A DNA stretch of 64,000 nt from Linderina pennispora. Its lineage: Eukaryota; Kickxellomycota; Kickxellomycetes; Kickxellales; Kickxellaceae. Below the pieces are notes generated by a model. The model had not been told where the DNA came from. It did no database searches and saw only the letters and a list, made by a program, of their open reading frames with translations. Numbering within the stretch: the first letter of the stretch is position 1; each line of letters begins with the position of its first letter. Below are positions 22,201 to 33,767 of this stretch, in pieces. The translations under genes were made by a program, and so were the position numbers. Location of the stretch: positions 206,001 to 270,000 of the forward strand of contig NW_024468256.1 of NCBI RefSeq assembly GCF_002104995.1, given 5' to 3'.

Positions 22201-22640
22201 CGCAGCACCTGTATCAGCGCGGATACATGGGCAAGCTCGAGTTTGACCACGCCAATCGCACACTGGTGCCCAAGGTGCAGACAGATCAGGATCTGGTCAG
22301 CGGGCACAACTCGAGGAACAGCCAGCCACAGAACGGCGAGGGATTCCAGCGAAAGGACACCAAGTCGCTGTCGGGCGGCGAAAAGTCGTTCACAACCATC
22401 TGCCTGCTGCTGTCGCTGTGGGAGGCCATGAGCTGTCCGGTCCGGGCGCTGGACGAGTTTGATGTGTTTATGGATGCAGCCAACAGAGCCATCGCCATGC
22501 GGATGATGGTCGACAGCGCAAAGTCCAGCAGCACAACGCAGTTTATCCTGATCACCCCGCAGGACATGAACGTCAAGCCCGACGCCGATGTGGCAATCTT
22601 CAGGCTTAGCCAGCCGCGGCGGGCTCCGGCTGCGCGGTAG
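19201..22640 (+). CDS. SMC6: SMC6, ATPase of the Smc5/6 complex
   Basis: Smc6 pairs with Smc5 in a DNA-compacting complex needed for recombination repair and replication of difficult regions. The main exon runs from 19,368, just after a CTGTAG acceptor, to 22,640. Numbering from codon 19,434, the Walker A loop GQNGSGKS is at residues 50-57, the hinge is around 470-600 (PVGPLGKFLKL ... NLNRIEQVILVEQRAMGD), flanked by long coiled coils. The signature LSGGEKSF is at 979 and Walker B (RALDEFDVFMD, D1007 E1008) follows; this Walker B wording is typical of Smc6. No ATG exists in the main frame, so a first exon is needed; a candidate starts at 19,201 (MVKMREPRVREHSDSEDVVV). Its donor (GTATCG at 19,268) leaves the phase off by one. 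A second possible intron, 19,327-19,367, has good sites but a stop before it. Confidence 0.92.
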
Positions 22641-22807
22641 CCGATATCTAGATTTACGTTAATTTATCACCTGTTCAGATCACATGCCTGCTTGGTGCTG
22701 ATAATGGCTCGGTTTTTCACCTGCTTCATTTTGAAATCGCCTGTGCATTTGCTTTTTCAGTCAGCAACATTCATTTTCCGACCCAATTCAACTTCGCTTT
22801 AGTCAAA

Positions 22808-23821
22808 ATGGAGAGTGCGTTCGCGAGGCTGTACCGCACATCGAAGCTGGCGAGCTTTGACCCGAAGATCAAGCAGGTGTACACAACGTTCTCGGAGGCA
22901 GCAACACACGGCGACTGGGGCCTGAAGCGCACGATGCCGTCCAAGGTGCACACGCGTTTGGTGACGATCGGGTCTCTGGATACCAAGGAGCAGATCACAC
23001 CGTTTGAGAGCGCGAACCAGCAGGTGATGATGGTGAACGCGTGGAAGGAGAACTTCCCCGAGTCGCGGTCGCCGCGCTCGGCGCCAGCCAGCAACAGCAT
23101 GTTCTCGGCAACGCTGAGCCGCTTCGACGGCGAGCAGGCGGAGGAGGCGGATGCCAAGAGCTCAGGACCAGTGCGTAACATCGGCCTGATGACACGGAAG
23201 CAGTGGGAGGAGTTTTTGGACGAGGCGCGGGCGCGGCGCGGCGAGTGGAAGCAGGCAGTGAAGGACGGCAAGGTTGTAGTGGAGGAGGCGCTGTCGTTTA
23301 TGAATGCGACCAACATGCGGAACACGTCCGAGGACGGCATCCACAACTCGCCGACCTACCACGACTACGTGCCAGCGAGTGAGGAGCTGCAGGTGCAGGG
23401 CCGTGTGCTGAACCGTGCGGCTGGCGGCTATGCTGTTGCTGTGCAGGGCATTATTGCGTACCTGCCGCTGCCAAGTCACTCGGCCGAGGAGGGCTTCCAG
23501 TACCGCGATGTCAAGACGTTCTATGTCGCGTCGGCCAAGTTTGACAGCCACGGCAAGCCCGATGTCATTCTGTCGACACGGCCGCGTGGCACGCGCGAGT
23601 CAGCGCTGGTGTTTGAGACCGGATCGAGGGGTGGATTCTCGTACTCCAAGGGAAGAAACGCGAAGCCGAGCGAGCTGCAGTCGGCCTACCTTGGAAGGAT
23701 CAAGGAGCTGCTCCATTCCAGCAACATGGCTGGTGTGACCAAGAAGGGTGGAGCAAAGACGAAGCCCACCGATCCTGTCGCCGATGCCATTGATCTGCTC
23801 AACAAGCCTGACCGCAAGTAA
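22808..23821 (+). CDS. MRP51: Mitochondrial 37S ribosomal protein Mrp51
   Basis: Mrp51 (bS1m-like) is a fungal mitoribosomal small-subunit protein involved in translating mitochondrial mRNAs. The 337-residue product opens with ARLYRTSKLASFDPKIKQVY and continues GDWGLKRTMPSKVHTRLVTIGSLDTKEQITPF, the conserved Mrp51 N-terminal block in which the GDWGLKR and I/L-TPFE motifs are typical. A C-terminal GRVLNRAAGGYAVAVQGIIAYLP segment follows. The ATG is 167 bases downstream of the SMC6 stop, same strand. A Lys-rich tail ends the protein. Confidence 0.85.
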   Translation: MESAFARLYRTSKLASFDPKIKQVYTTFSEAATHGDWGLKRTMPSKVHTRLVTIGSLDTKEQITPFESANQQVMMVNAWKENFPESRSPRSAPASNSMFSATLSRFDGEQAEEADAKSSGPVRNIGLMTRKQWEEFLDEARARRGEWKQAVKDGKVVVEEALSFMNATNMRNTSEDGIHNSPTYHDYVPASEELQVQGRVLNRAAGGYAVAVQGIIAYLPLPSHSAEEGFQYRDVKTFYVASAKFDSHGKPDVILSTRPRGTRESALVFETGSRGGFSYSKGRNAKPSELQSAYLGRIKELLHSSNMAGVTKKGGAKTKPTDPVADAIDLLNKPDRK

Positions 23822-23872
23822 AAACACATTCAAAACGTCGTTGGAGGCAACAAATATATTAAAATTCTTTGT

Positions 23873-24163
23873 CTAGAGTTCCTCGCGAGCAGTGGATCTG
23901 TCGTCGTAAGTCTGGATGTGCGCGTTGCGCACAATATTGGCAACCGGTGGCTCAGTGGTGGCAGAGTCGATGATATGGCGCAGGTTGGGCGTGAACGGTA
24001 GAGGCGTGAAGATGCGTGTGTCGGATGCGGTCGTGGTCATTCCGGGCCGGTATGTAGTCTCCATTGTCAGCGTGATGGCTGGCACCGGCGTGCGGACTGG
24101 CGGCTCCTCTGCAGCAAAAACTGCTACGGCGGCAGCAAGAATCGAAAGCAGGTATGTGTGCAT
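23873..24163 (-). CDS. Small secreted Thr/Pro-rich protein
   Basis: From the ATG at 24,163 the 96-residue product starts MHTYLLSILAAAVAVFAAEE, a signal peptide, then a Thr/Pro-rich mature part without cysteines. The upstream in-frame ATG at 24,196 is less likely because a TATA box (TATAAA, minus strand, 24,229-24,234) would leave almost no leader. The gene is divergent from MTC1 with about 210 bases between starts. No known domain is recognised. Confidence 0.5.
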   Translation of the reverse strand: MHTYLLSILAAAVAVFAAEEPPVRTPVPAITLTMETTYRPGMTTTASDTRIFTPLPFTPNLRHIIDSATTEPPVANIVRNAHIQTYDDRSTAREEL

Positions 24164-24228
24164 ATGTTGGCTATGGGCTATCCGTGTGCTGGCCACTTCT
24201 GGTGCTGGTTCGAGGCCTAGTTGGAGTT

Positions 24229-24234
24229 TTTATA
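24229..24234 (-). promoter_or_regulatory. TATA box of the small secreted protein gene at 23,873
   Basis: TATAAA on the minus strand, 66 bases upstream of the chosen ATG. Confidence 0.45.
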
Positions 24235-24374
24235 TGGTCAAGGTCGCAATTTCAAAATCGGCCCCCACCCCCTGACCCATGAGCTCAGCTGCTGATCGAA
24301 GCTGGCGTTTCATCGCAGGCGTCTTTTTTGTTCTTCATTTTTTGTGTTTTATCAATTAGTTACCTTGTTAAGAA

Positions 24375-25547
24375 ATGCCGCCAAAGAACGACTCGGATGC
24401 CAAGAAAAAGGCACGCGACGACGCTCTGCAGTTCCTGGAGACACTCGAAATCGCTGATGAGGCCGAGGCCGAAGCTGATGCTGCCGAGAATGCCTCCGCC
24501 AATGCAAAGGATGCTGCCAAGGAGAGCGACGGCGAAAAGGCAAAGGAGGACCCCAAGACCATGCTCAAGTTTATTGATGACCTGACAGAGTCAGCGGAGC
24601 AGCCAGCACAGCCAGCGCACCAAGCGCAGAGCGGCAGCTGGTCGTGGGGCGGGATTTGGGGCCAGGCGGCAGCTCTGGTTGAGCAGAACGCGCAGCTCAA
24701 GAGTGGCATCGGCAAGCTAAAGTCATCGATTGATCAGGTGCGCAGCACCGAGGCATCGAAGATGATCGAGGGGCGGGTGAAGACGCTGGTGAACCAGGAG
24801 AATATCACCAAGTTCAGCGGCGAGCTGAAGCGGTCGCTGGACTCGGTCATCGACACGATCGCACCGCCGATCCAGGATCACGAAGTGTTTACGGTCCGGC
24901 TGGTGGATAACCTGCAGGACAGCAACATAGAGAGCGTCGTGTACCGGACCATGGACTCGGTGTTTGACTTCCACGGCCACGGCGAGATTACCGTGAAGAG
25001 CGCGGCTAAGGAGCTGGAGGGTGCTCCCGAGATGCAGGCTAAGCGCGGCGACACCTTCACGCTGCCCAAGGGCTTTGACGGCGGCTATGGCGCGGCAGTC
25101 ACGGCTATCCAGTTTGTGCAGCACGCGGTGGAGGGAATGGCGCAGCCAGCGGAGGCTGCTGGGGAGGAGCCGAAGGCGCACGCCGAGAGCCCGCTGTTCT
25201 ACAAGGCGCACAAGACCGAGCTGCTGCTGGGAATCCAGCCGTTCTCGGTGATGCCTATTGAGGACCAGGGATTCCTGGGTCTCTGCGTGGTGCTGCGTGA
25301 CCCGGCGCGCAAGCAGACGCTGCGGACATTCTCGCAGATGCTGCCGCTTGCATGCTGGGCTGAGCCGCGCGACCAGATTGTGGATGCTGACGTGGACGTC
25401 GCACTGGGCAGCACCGTGACCATGGCCACCGATAGCGCCGTGCAGCGCAAGCAGGAGATGAACGAGGAGTGCCTCTACGAGGCCGTCATGCTAGCCGTCA
25501 AGAGTATTGCCAACGAGTACCTGACGATGCGGCCAGCCGAAAAGTAG
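24375..25547 (+). CDS. MTC1: Mtc1-family protein (DUF5427)
   Basis: Mtc1 (maintenance of telomere capping 1) is a fungal cytosolic protein linked to COPI vesicles and telomere capping phenotypes. The 390-residue product has the family's layout: a charged N-terminus (DDALQFLETLEI), an Ala/Glu-rich linker, a Trp-containing SGSWSWGGIWGQAAALVEQ block at about 87-105, a central helical region (SSIDQVRSTEASKMIEGRVK) and a globular C-terminal half. The leading DALQFLxxL and SWGGIW motifs are the main grounds for the call. The Gly/Ala-rich insert is unremarkable for the group. Confidence 0.75.
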   Translation: MPPKNDSDAKKKARDDALQFLETLEIADEAEAEADAAENASANAKDAAKESDGEKAKEDPKTMLKFIDDLTESAEQPAQPAHQAQSGSWSWGGIWGQAAALVEQNAQLKSGIGKLKSSIDQVRSTEASKMIEGRVKTLVNQENITKFSGELKRSLDSVIDTIAPPIQDHEVFTVRLVDNLQDSNIESVVYRTMDSVFDFHGHGEITVKSAAKELEGAPEMQAKRGDTFTLPKGFDGGYGAAVTAIQFVQHAVEGMAQPAEAAGEEPKAHAESPLFYKAHKTELLLGIQPFSVMPIEDQGFLGLCVVLRDPARKQTLRTFSQMLPLACWAEPRDQIVDADVDVALGSTVTMATDSAVQRKQEMNEECLYEAVMLAVKSIANEYLTMRPAEK

Positions 25548-26131
25548 CTTCTTGGCAAGTATCAACTCAATCGACTCACATGTGGCCAGGATGGCTTGTC
25601 CCCGTGCAAATGGATGTTCTAGAAAAAGCTGGCCCATTGAGCTCGACAATTGCTGCGTATGTAAAAGGCGCGTCCCAAACAAAGGGGCTCGCAGGCTTCG
25701 GTGTGCGGGGGAGGGGATTGCTGACCCTGGCCTCGGTCTTCTAGAAGCGCGTATCTGCAGCCAAAAAATAAAAATGCTCGACTATGAGCCCCGTGAGAGC
25801 ACAGATAAAAGGCGCAGCAGCGGATCTCCCTCCTGGTCGCAATGACGGAATTCTGCGGTCTGCTGTTTGTTGTGCCTCCTTGGTTGTTCACACGTGCCCG
25901 CTGAGCAACAAGATCCGAGCATACGCTGTCTGCTAGGGCACCGTTTTTTTGGATATAAAAAGTTCCGCATCCAGCGCCTGACTCTTGTCCAGCACTCTAA
26001 CCTACTCTCCTTTTCTGCCTCTAAATCTCTCTTACCAGGCCAAAGAGTCAGCTACAAACTCACAGCACACTACCCCCAAGCACCAAGCCCAGAGCCCTCG
26101 CCTTTAGCAATTTCTCTCCTGACCCAAGTCA
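25548..26131. promoter_or_regulatory. Intergenic region with TATA box of the P-type ATPase gene
   Basis: A TATAAAA at 25,954-25,960, preceded by a T run, lies 172 bases upstream of the ATPase ATG. The leader after it is pyrimidine- and C-rich, with CTCTCCTTTTC and CTCTTACC runs, as in strongly expressed fungal genes. The first part of the stretch is the 3' flank of MTC1. No gene is seen inside. Confidence 0.5.
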
Positions 26132-29100
26132 ATGGTAAACCCTGTTCGTAATGGAAGTTCCTATATCACCGAAGATTTAAACCCCTCTGTACCCGGCGAC
26201 GCCCATGCTGCTGCTACAGCTATCGCCACCGCTGCCTCACCCGAGGCATCCTCTGCCTCCATCGACGTGTGCCCTGCCGATATGCCGGTGCTTGATGGCA
26301 AGGAATCGGTCGAGTTCCAGATCGGCATCCATGTTGTCGACCTGTTCGACATCCACGCCGCGCGTGCTCAGCGTGGCCACGGACGCCGCTACCAGCTCGT
26401 CCACAACAATCCGCTCTTGCGTCAGCTGCGCCGCTCGCCCTCAGCAACCACCGTGGGATCGGCCGAATCCGAGCAGACCGCCGGCGCCCAGCAGCCCCAG
26501 CCTCGCGAGGTGGCTGCTGCCGATGTATCGCTGACCGAGGTGCTCGACAGCCTGCAGTATGTGGTCGATTTTCGTCTGAAGTCGCGCCAGCAGCCGCACC
26601 TGGACATTGGGCTGATGCGCCGCCTGTGCGATGCCCTGCTGATGACCATGGTTGACGAGGAGGGCTCGTTTCTGAAGAAGCGCCTGTCCAGAGAACGCAA
26701 GGTCGGCGTACTTTTTGTTTGGCCAGTTCATCGAAGAGGTCATCGAGTTCCAGCAGTGCGTGGGCGGCAAGCCTGTGGCTGACCTGCGCCGCGCGCTCAA
26801 GCTCCACAAGCGGATTTCGGACAATGGCCCTGACGAAGAAAGGCTGGCGGCTGTCACCATGCTTAGGCTCACGCTAGCATGCCTGCCCCAAGGCAACGAC
26901 TGGCGTGACCTGGTCGACGAGCATGAGCAGCGCGCGCTGGCGCCGATCATCGACAAGTTCGGCAAGATCATCGACGACGACGGCCATTCGTACCATATGC
27001 CAGTCACCGGTGGAGCCGTGTTCCCGCCGCCCAGCCTGTACTTTGACCGCACGATCGAGAAGCTCGTCGCCATGTTCCGCACTGACCTCAACAATGGCCT
27101 GTCGCCCGAGCAGGTTCTCAAGCACCGCGAATTCTACGGCACCAACGAGCTGCCGCGACCCGTGCGCCGCCCCTGGTGGAAGATTGTCTGGGTCCAACTG
27201 ACTGATGTCATGGTACTGATGCTGTGTGCGGCCATCGTTGCCACCGCCATCGATGGCGAGTGGAAGTCGTCGATCGTCTTGGCTGTCGTGGTCGTGCTCA
27301 ACACGATCGTCGGCTCGTGGCAGGAGATCAAGGCCGGCCGAACCCTCTCGGCACTGGAGAATTTGAGCACGCCGCACGCGCAGGTCATCCGCGACGGCAG
27401 TCTGGAGACCATTGATGCAGCTGACCTGGTTCCTGGCGATCTAGTCGAGGTCAGCGAAGGCGAATCAATCCCTGCCGACTTGCGACTTGTTTCATGCGCG
27501 CAGCTCGAAATCGTCGAAAGCGTGCTGACTGGCGAGAGCATTGGTGTGCGCAAGGATCCAAAGGAAATCAAGGTGCGTACCCGCCAGCTGCCTCTGGGCG
27601 ACTGCAAAGGCAACGCGTTCATGTCAACGCTGGTGGCTCGCGGTCGTGGCCGCGGCATCGTCATCCGCACCGGTGCAAAAACCGAGATTGGCAAGATCAG
27701 TGTTGCCATCAACCGGTCGGCATCGTCGGTGAGACGCACGCCGATCCAGCGCAAACTTGCCCGCCTCGGACTCTGGCTCGTGGTCTTGGCCCTGTCGCTA
27801 TGCGCCTGCATTGTAATTTGTGGTGTTGCCTGGGGCCGCAAGTTTGTGCCCATCTTCATTACCGGCATTTCGCTCGCTGTGTCTGTGATCCCTGAGGGCC
27901 TGGTGGCCGTGACCACAGTCACTATGTCGCTTGGTGTTCATCGCTTGGCACGCCGGAATGCCCTGGTGCGGACCCTTCCGGCTGTTGAGACTCTTGGCAG
28001 TGTAACAGTGATTTGCTCCGACAAGACCGGCACGCTGACTGAGGGCAAGATGGGTGCTAGCGAGCTGGTTGATGCCAACGGCATATTGTTCGAGTTCACA
28101 AAGTCGACATCGCAGGACCCAAATGAGGGCGAGGTTGTGTATCGCGGTCATGTCAGTAGGCGCACCGCACCGCCCATGGATATGACGCAGACAGAGAAGT
28201 ATGGCACAGCGGCTGCTGACATGTCGATGGTTGCCAGCGCGTTATGCAACAACGCAGAGGTGTTTTACGACGAAGCCGAGGCTCGGTGGAAGAGTATTGG
28301 AGACCCAACCGAAGTCGCCATGGCCATTGCTGCGCAAAAGGCGGGTGTGCGCAAGCGGGAGTTTGCCAGTGCTGATCCGGCTGCCACGCTCAAGCTTCTA
28401 GTCGAGAATGCATTCGACTCGGACCGCAAGCGCATGAGTGTTGTGTACGAGGTCCCCATGCACAGTACCAGCGGTGGGTCGACCACAAGACGCTGCCTGC
28501 TGGTGGCAGTCAAGGGCGCTCCTGAAGAGGTGCTTTCGAAGTGCACACATCAGCTCACCAGTGCCGCTGGATTCCTTACCAGTGCTTCATCGTCGGAGGA
28601 CATTGCTCGCTCAGCTACTTCCAATGCAGTATCCCTCCTAGGTAATAACAGCGCGCCGCTTACTGACGATCTTACCGCTGCCACTGGCGAGCACTGCGAG
28701 GGCATGGCCGCCCGCGGTCTGCGCGTGCTGGGTCTTGCGGCCAAGGTACTCTACGTCGACAGTGACCTGCCGCTCACTGAAGAGACGCTGGGTGAAGCGT
28801 GGGCGGAATGTGATTTGGTGTTTGCTGGCCTGATCGGTCTGATAGACCCACCCAGATCGGGCATCGTCGAGTCGGTGCACCGCTGCCATGAGGCCGGTAT
28901 CAAGGTCATTATGATCACCGGCGACCACATTGGCACTGCGTCGGCCATTGCTGAGTCTATCGGCATTCTGCAGCCAGACCATGTTGAGAACAGCCGCGCG
29001 ATTACTGGTGCTGAACTAGACTTACTCTCTGACGAAGCCACCGCTATGCTTGACCCCTTCCCCAGCGTCTTTGCGCGCGTGTCGCCGGAGAACAAGATCA

Positions 29101-30088
29101 AGATCGTCAAGGCACTGCAACAGACCGGCCACATCGTTGCTATGACTGGTGATGGTGTCAACGATGCAGCAGCGGTCAAAGGCGCAGATATCGGCGTTGC
29201 CATGGGCCTCGGTGGCACCGACATCACCAAGGAGGCAGCAGACATGGTCCTTGTCGACGACAACTTCACAACCATTGTGGCAGCGGTTGAAGAGGGCAGG
29301 CGCATTTTCGACAACATCCTGAAGTTTATCCTGTACCTGCTCAGCTGCAACTCGGCCGAGATCTTCCTGTTCCTGTTCGCCTCGGTGCTCAATCTGGACC
29401 TGCCGTTCACAACAATCATGATTCTGTGGGCAAACATCATTGCCGACGTCCCGCCTGCGCTGTCGCTTGGTATGGACCCGCCCGAGTCCAACATTATGCG
29501 CCGCCCGCCAAGGAACCCAAAGAGCGGCATCCTAGTTTGGCGCACAACGCTGGTCCTGCTTGCGCAGGCGTTCTTCATGGCCGCGGTCACCTTTGGTGTC
29601 TTTTTGTTCGCTGCCCTGACACCCTTTGGCGTCACTGTGCTGGCAAGCAAGGATGGCACAAGCCCCGACCTCTACACAGCCTCGATCTTCCATCGGGGCA
29701 ACCCAGAGACCAATGCCGACGAGAACATGTTTCCACATATTGCCGGCGCCCGCTCTGTGGCATTCGGTGTTCTCACCGTCTTGCAGCTGAATCAGGCATT
29801 CCTGTCACGCTCTGTGGACCGCAGTTTGCTTGATACGGGGCTGCGTTCCAACATGTGGATGGTCGGTGGTGTGCTTCTGTCGTTTGTTCTGTACATCATT
29901 GGCACATATGTACCCAGGCTCAATGACTGGCTCGAGCTGGTGCCACTGGCTGGCCGGCTTGGGTCGTCATTGCTGTTGCCGTTGTGCTGCAGGTCGTCTT
30001 CAGTGAGCTCCTCAAGCTGGTGTTGCGCAAGACAGCCACATCCGCAGCCGGTTACGTGGCACATCGACGCAACGCCTCTTCGGCGTGA
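26132..30088 (+). CDS. Type II P-type cation ATPase with long N-terminal region, two frame shifts
   Basis: A pump of about 1,318 residues transporting Na+, K+ or Ca2+ by a phosphoenzyme cycle. The first about 300 residues are a soluble region unlike standard pumps. Then come an N-domain (EFYGTNELPRP), TM1-2, an actuator loop with LTGES, VIPEGLVAVTTVT in TM4, the phosphorylation motif CSDKTGTLTEG at about residue 630, TGDGVNDAAAVKGADIGVAMG in the P domain, and TM5-6 (LWANIIADVPPALSLGMDPPE). PEGL in TM4 and DKTGTLTEGKM together suggest a type II pump that does not fit neatly into SERCA or ENA groups. One base too many near 26,703 (the frame should read on to AYFLFGQFIEEVIEF) and one wrong near 29,955 break the frame; after it WVVIAVAVVLQVVFSELLK continues to TGA at 30,086-30,088. 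Confidence 0.88.
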
Positions 30089-30267
30089 TACTTTCTTTTT
30101 GCATACAGAAAATACATGTGGTAATATGCAAACACTCGTACATGTAGCCTCTGATGTATGCGATAGTGGATATCGATGGGAAATAATATGATATTAGACA
30201 GATAAAAAGGAAAGTAAATGCAAGTTAGAAAGTATAAACGCTGGGGGATGTGTGTGGTGGGTTTGGT

Positions 30268-32434
30268 CTACCGAGCAACACTCTGGCGCGGCTGCGGTTG
30301 AGGCTGTGCAGTGAATCCGCCCTTGGGAGTCGCGCCGTTGCGAGCACCAGGCAGTGAAGCTGGCGGCGGCACGCTGTTGGGTTTTTCAGCTTTCTGCTGC
30401 CTATCCGGTGTCTCTTGGCGTGGCTGTGGTGAGGGTCCAGCCGCACAGCTCTGCGCTGAAGACGATGACGATGAAGTGTATCCAACTGTATCTTCGCCCG
30501 TCGATGCAGGGGCACCAGTGTTCAGGCGCTTCATCGGGTGACCAACTGTGTCAGGGCCAGAGCCGCCGTTTGTGTGGCCGTTGGCTGGCGCCTCAGATGG
30601 CCGCACGCGCTTCACTCCAGCTGCAGCTGGTGGCAGAGGCGGTCTGGCTGCTGGCCGCACTGTTGGCCGGAACGGTGGTCTAGTGGCTGCGGCCGGTCTG
30701 GGGGTTGAAATTGGCCTAGGTGCCCCCACTGGCCTGGGTGCTGCCACTGGCCTGGGTGCTGCTGCTGCTGGCCTCGGTACTGCCACTGGCCGAGGGGTAG
30801 AAACAGGGCGCTGCTGCTGCTGCTGCTGCTGCTGGACAGGGCCTGGTGCTGGCCTTGGCCTTGGCTGCAGGTGGTGGCCAGCACCAACCGCTGGCCGTGG
30901 GCTAGGTCTCGGCCTCGGTGGCTGCTGCTGGCCAGCACCAATCTTGGGCATAAGCTGTGGCGGAGGGCCATTTGCCCGCTGTGCATTTGGGCTAGCATCC
31001 TCTGGCAACGGACTCCACCGGCAGGCCCTTCCGTGCCCGCTCCTGCTCGCGCTCCTGCTGCATTGCCTTCTTTGTCCTACGTGTGCGCTTGTACACGCCG
31101 TTCGAGAACTGGCCTTTGTACGCATCGTCGATGGCCCAGTACGACCCCTTCCCAGGCTCATTGCTCGCACGCAGAACCTTGACAAAGGCCTTGTTCAGCG
31201 ACAGGTTGTGGCGGATAGAGTTTTGCCAGCCGTTCTGCGCGTTTTTGTAGTACGGGTAGTTGTTCATGATGAATGTGTAAATGCCGTTCAGGGTCACCTT
31301 CTTCTCGGGTGTCGCATTTATCGCCTGCGCAATCAGAGACGCATACGAGTATGTTGGCTTCGCCAGCTCCAGGCTCTGCTCGGGCGGCGGTGGGGGTGGA
31401 CGCTGCGTCGACGGCAGTATCCGGACACTGCTAGAGGCACTGCCAGGCGTCTGCGTCTGGGGCTGGTTCGGCTGCGGGCGTGGCTGGAACTGCTTGGAAG
31501 TTGAGTTCTGCTGTGGGAAATGTGCTGCCGACTGGGTGTAGGATCCGGTTGGGCTGACGCTGCTGCCGCCCGACCCTCCGCCACTATTCGCGTACACCGG
31601 TGGTTCGCCAAACGACAATGGGGCGGGCGGCTTGCCGTCATGACTCAAAATATTTGCGCCTGGAGGTGGCGGGCCAGGGCTGTACTGCGGAGTGCCAATG
31701 TATTCTGTCTTCACCACCGGCCGCGAGTACTTTGACTGGCGTGGATGGCCCGGCAGCGTGGGCATCATCATCATGTCTGCGCTCCCGTCCAGTGGGGGCG
31801 GCGGAACCGGGCGATTGTACAGGTTCAGCCGCTGTGGAGTAATAGTGCTGACCGGGTACACATCGTGCTGCGCAGCTATTTCAGCCGCAAGCGTGTTGCG
31901 GCCCAGAGTGCCCAGCGGCCCGCCGGTCTCCAGGGCTGCCGCTGGGGCTGCCACTTTGGGCAGCAGAAATGAGAACTCGGTATCGCCTATCTGAATCATC
32001 ATCTTGTGCCGCAGGGTCACCGCCTGCCCGCGCTTGAAGTATTCGTCATCCACCAGACACCCGTTCTTCCCAAACACCTGCAGCTCAAAGCTCTGCGACA
32101 CAAAGTTGTAGAATATTTTGGCGTGCCGCCGCGACACTGCCTTGCTGTCGCCCAGATCAATATCGACCGATTCGTGGTGTGCGCTTGTCGGGTGGCGCCC
32201 CAGCGTCACCTCCAGCGTCCGCACATAATAGCAGAAATCAGGGCCCTCGAGCTTTGCGTATGCCTGGACCGGTGCCTGTGTGCTGTCCATATGCAGCTCT
32301 GTTGCGCCATTCTGGGCCTCGTCATCGACTATATGCCGCCGGCTGTGGCTGTTTACTGGCGTTGTGTATTCGCTGTCGAATGTATGGTGTGTCGCCAGCT
32401 TTGGCGTCCGCAGAGGGTCTGAGTTTTTGCTCAT
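30268..32434 (-). CDS. FHA-forkhead transcription factor (Fkh1/2-, FOXK-like), one frame shift
   Basis: The layout of an FHA domain followed by a forkhead domain is that of yeast Fkh1/2 and animal FOXK, which regulate cell-cycle genes. From ATG 32,434 (MSKNSDPL; the in-frame ATG at 32,512 is possible) the FHA domain at about residues 50-150 shows [16 protein letters not shown] and [11 protein letters not shown] Pro/Gln-rich linker precedes the forkhead domain ([35 protein letters not shown]). After ARKGLPVES the frame shifts by one base near 31,005 and continues into a low-complexity tail with eight Gln in a row (about 30,811-30,834), a run of RPV/PRP repeats and a stop at 30,268. No intron fits the shift. 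Confidence 0.85.
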
Positions 32435-33467
32435 TTCTGGGGACAATTGGGAAGGAGCGTGTGTAAATGCGCAGCGTATGTTTAGAGATAGTAGAAAAGA
32501 GTGAGAAGACAAAGGCGTAGCGAGAGTTTTTTCCCCACCGTCCCTTCAGATCATCAAAAAGAGCAACAAAAAACCTGTCCCAATAGTGTTTAAAATAGTG
32601 GCAATAATGGACGAAAAAGCGGACGAGAGAAACAACAAACAGTGGAATGTAAGAGTTCTGGTAAATAATGAGGATGGTATGCGCTTTTGTATTTTGAGCA
32701 AAGGGGGAGGAAAATGCGCGGGGAAAGAAGAGGGGGTGGAGCAGGGCAATATTTTGGCTTTGGTGTTTTTTGTTATCTCTTTCTGGCCGACAGCCTGGGC
32801 TGAGTATGAAAGAAAAAACAGCACTGTTGCAATTTTTTGAGGAGAAAATAATGGCACGCAATTAACTGCGCAGCCAGGCAAAATCGAGCAGTAACTCCCC
32901 TGGCTAGGAATAAGAAACGCCCACGCGTGCACACAAAGAGAGGTTATCGAAAGCAAGGGCTGAAAATCAAGTTCAGCGATGCAGTTAACACAGATGCCTG
33001 TGGCCTTGGGGGAAGGGTTTCCCAGACCAGCGTACTATTCTCTGCGAGTCTTGATGCTATACACGCTAGTTGCGATGCGTGCAGCAGAGTGGGGCAATCG
33101 CAATCTGGTGTAGAAAGCAGAGGAGGGCGCAGAGGTAGAGGGTGCGCTGGCGAGTGGCAGAAAGAGTAGGAGAATATAAACAAGGCTCAGGCTTGGGAAA
33201 AAGAAAACAAACAAAACTCATCTGATCTGCTGCAGCTCGCTGCCTGCGCGTGCTCGGCTGCACGGTGTGCCACCCACCCGCCAGCACATGGCCATCAGCA
33301 TTTAACAGCAACAATGATTACATCAGGATTAAACACAAGCCGACGTGAAATGAGATGATATTACACTACATAGCCAAGATGGTAGGGGTGCACAATAGCC
33401 GGTCCCTCCCCACTCACAAGAGTTTATAGATGGCGCCTGGACCACCGGTGTCTGTGTGATCTTGTGC
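32435..33467. other. Intergenic region upstream of the forkhead gene
   Basis: Purine-rich AGAGAAA-type words (32,480-32,640) form the forkhead leader and promoter; a minus-strand frame of 136 codons (32,546-32,956) has no recognisable domain. Nothing else is supported. Confidence 0.35.
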
Positions 33468-33767
33468 TCATATCGTGTCAAGTCTGAGAATGCAGTACAT
33501 CGGGCACACATGGCCCGGCGCACATTGGCTGCTGCACCCGATGGTGTCTACTGGTGTGGAAATGTGAATGGGCCCACCAAACCCGACGTGAGGCAGCAGC
33601 ACCGCCGCCACTGACTGCTTCAGCAACGAGGTAGTTTCTGTTGGCCGTGTTACCGTATGCCCTGCGCTGTCGCTATCGCTGTCACCGCACTTGTCCGCCA
33701 TGCTTTCGCCACCAACGCCAGAACCCAGCAGAACTGCAGTAGTTAGGAGTGAATGCCTGATTTTCAT
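33468..33767 (-). CDS. Small secreted protein candidate (99 residues)
   Basis: The frame starts MKIRHSLLTTAVLLGSGVGG, a plausible signal peptide, and ends after a Cys-rich C-terminal part (CSSQCAPGHVCPMYC). A Thr/Glu stretch (TRPTETTSLL) lies between. The seven cysteines in the mature part are unusual for a random frame. No domain is recognised. Confidence 0.4.
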   Translation of the reverse strand: MKIRHSLLTTAVLLGSGVGGESMADKCGDSDSDSAGHTVTRPTETTSLLKQSVAAVLLPHVGFGGPIHISTPVDTIGCSSQCAPGHVCPMYCILRLDTI

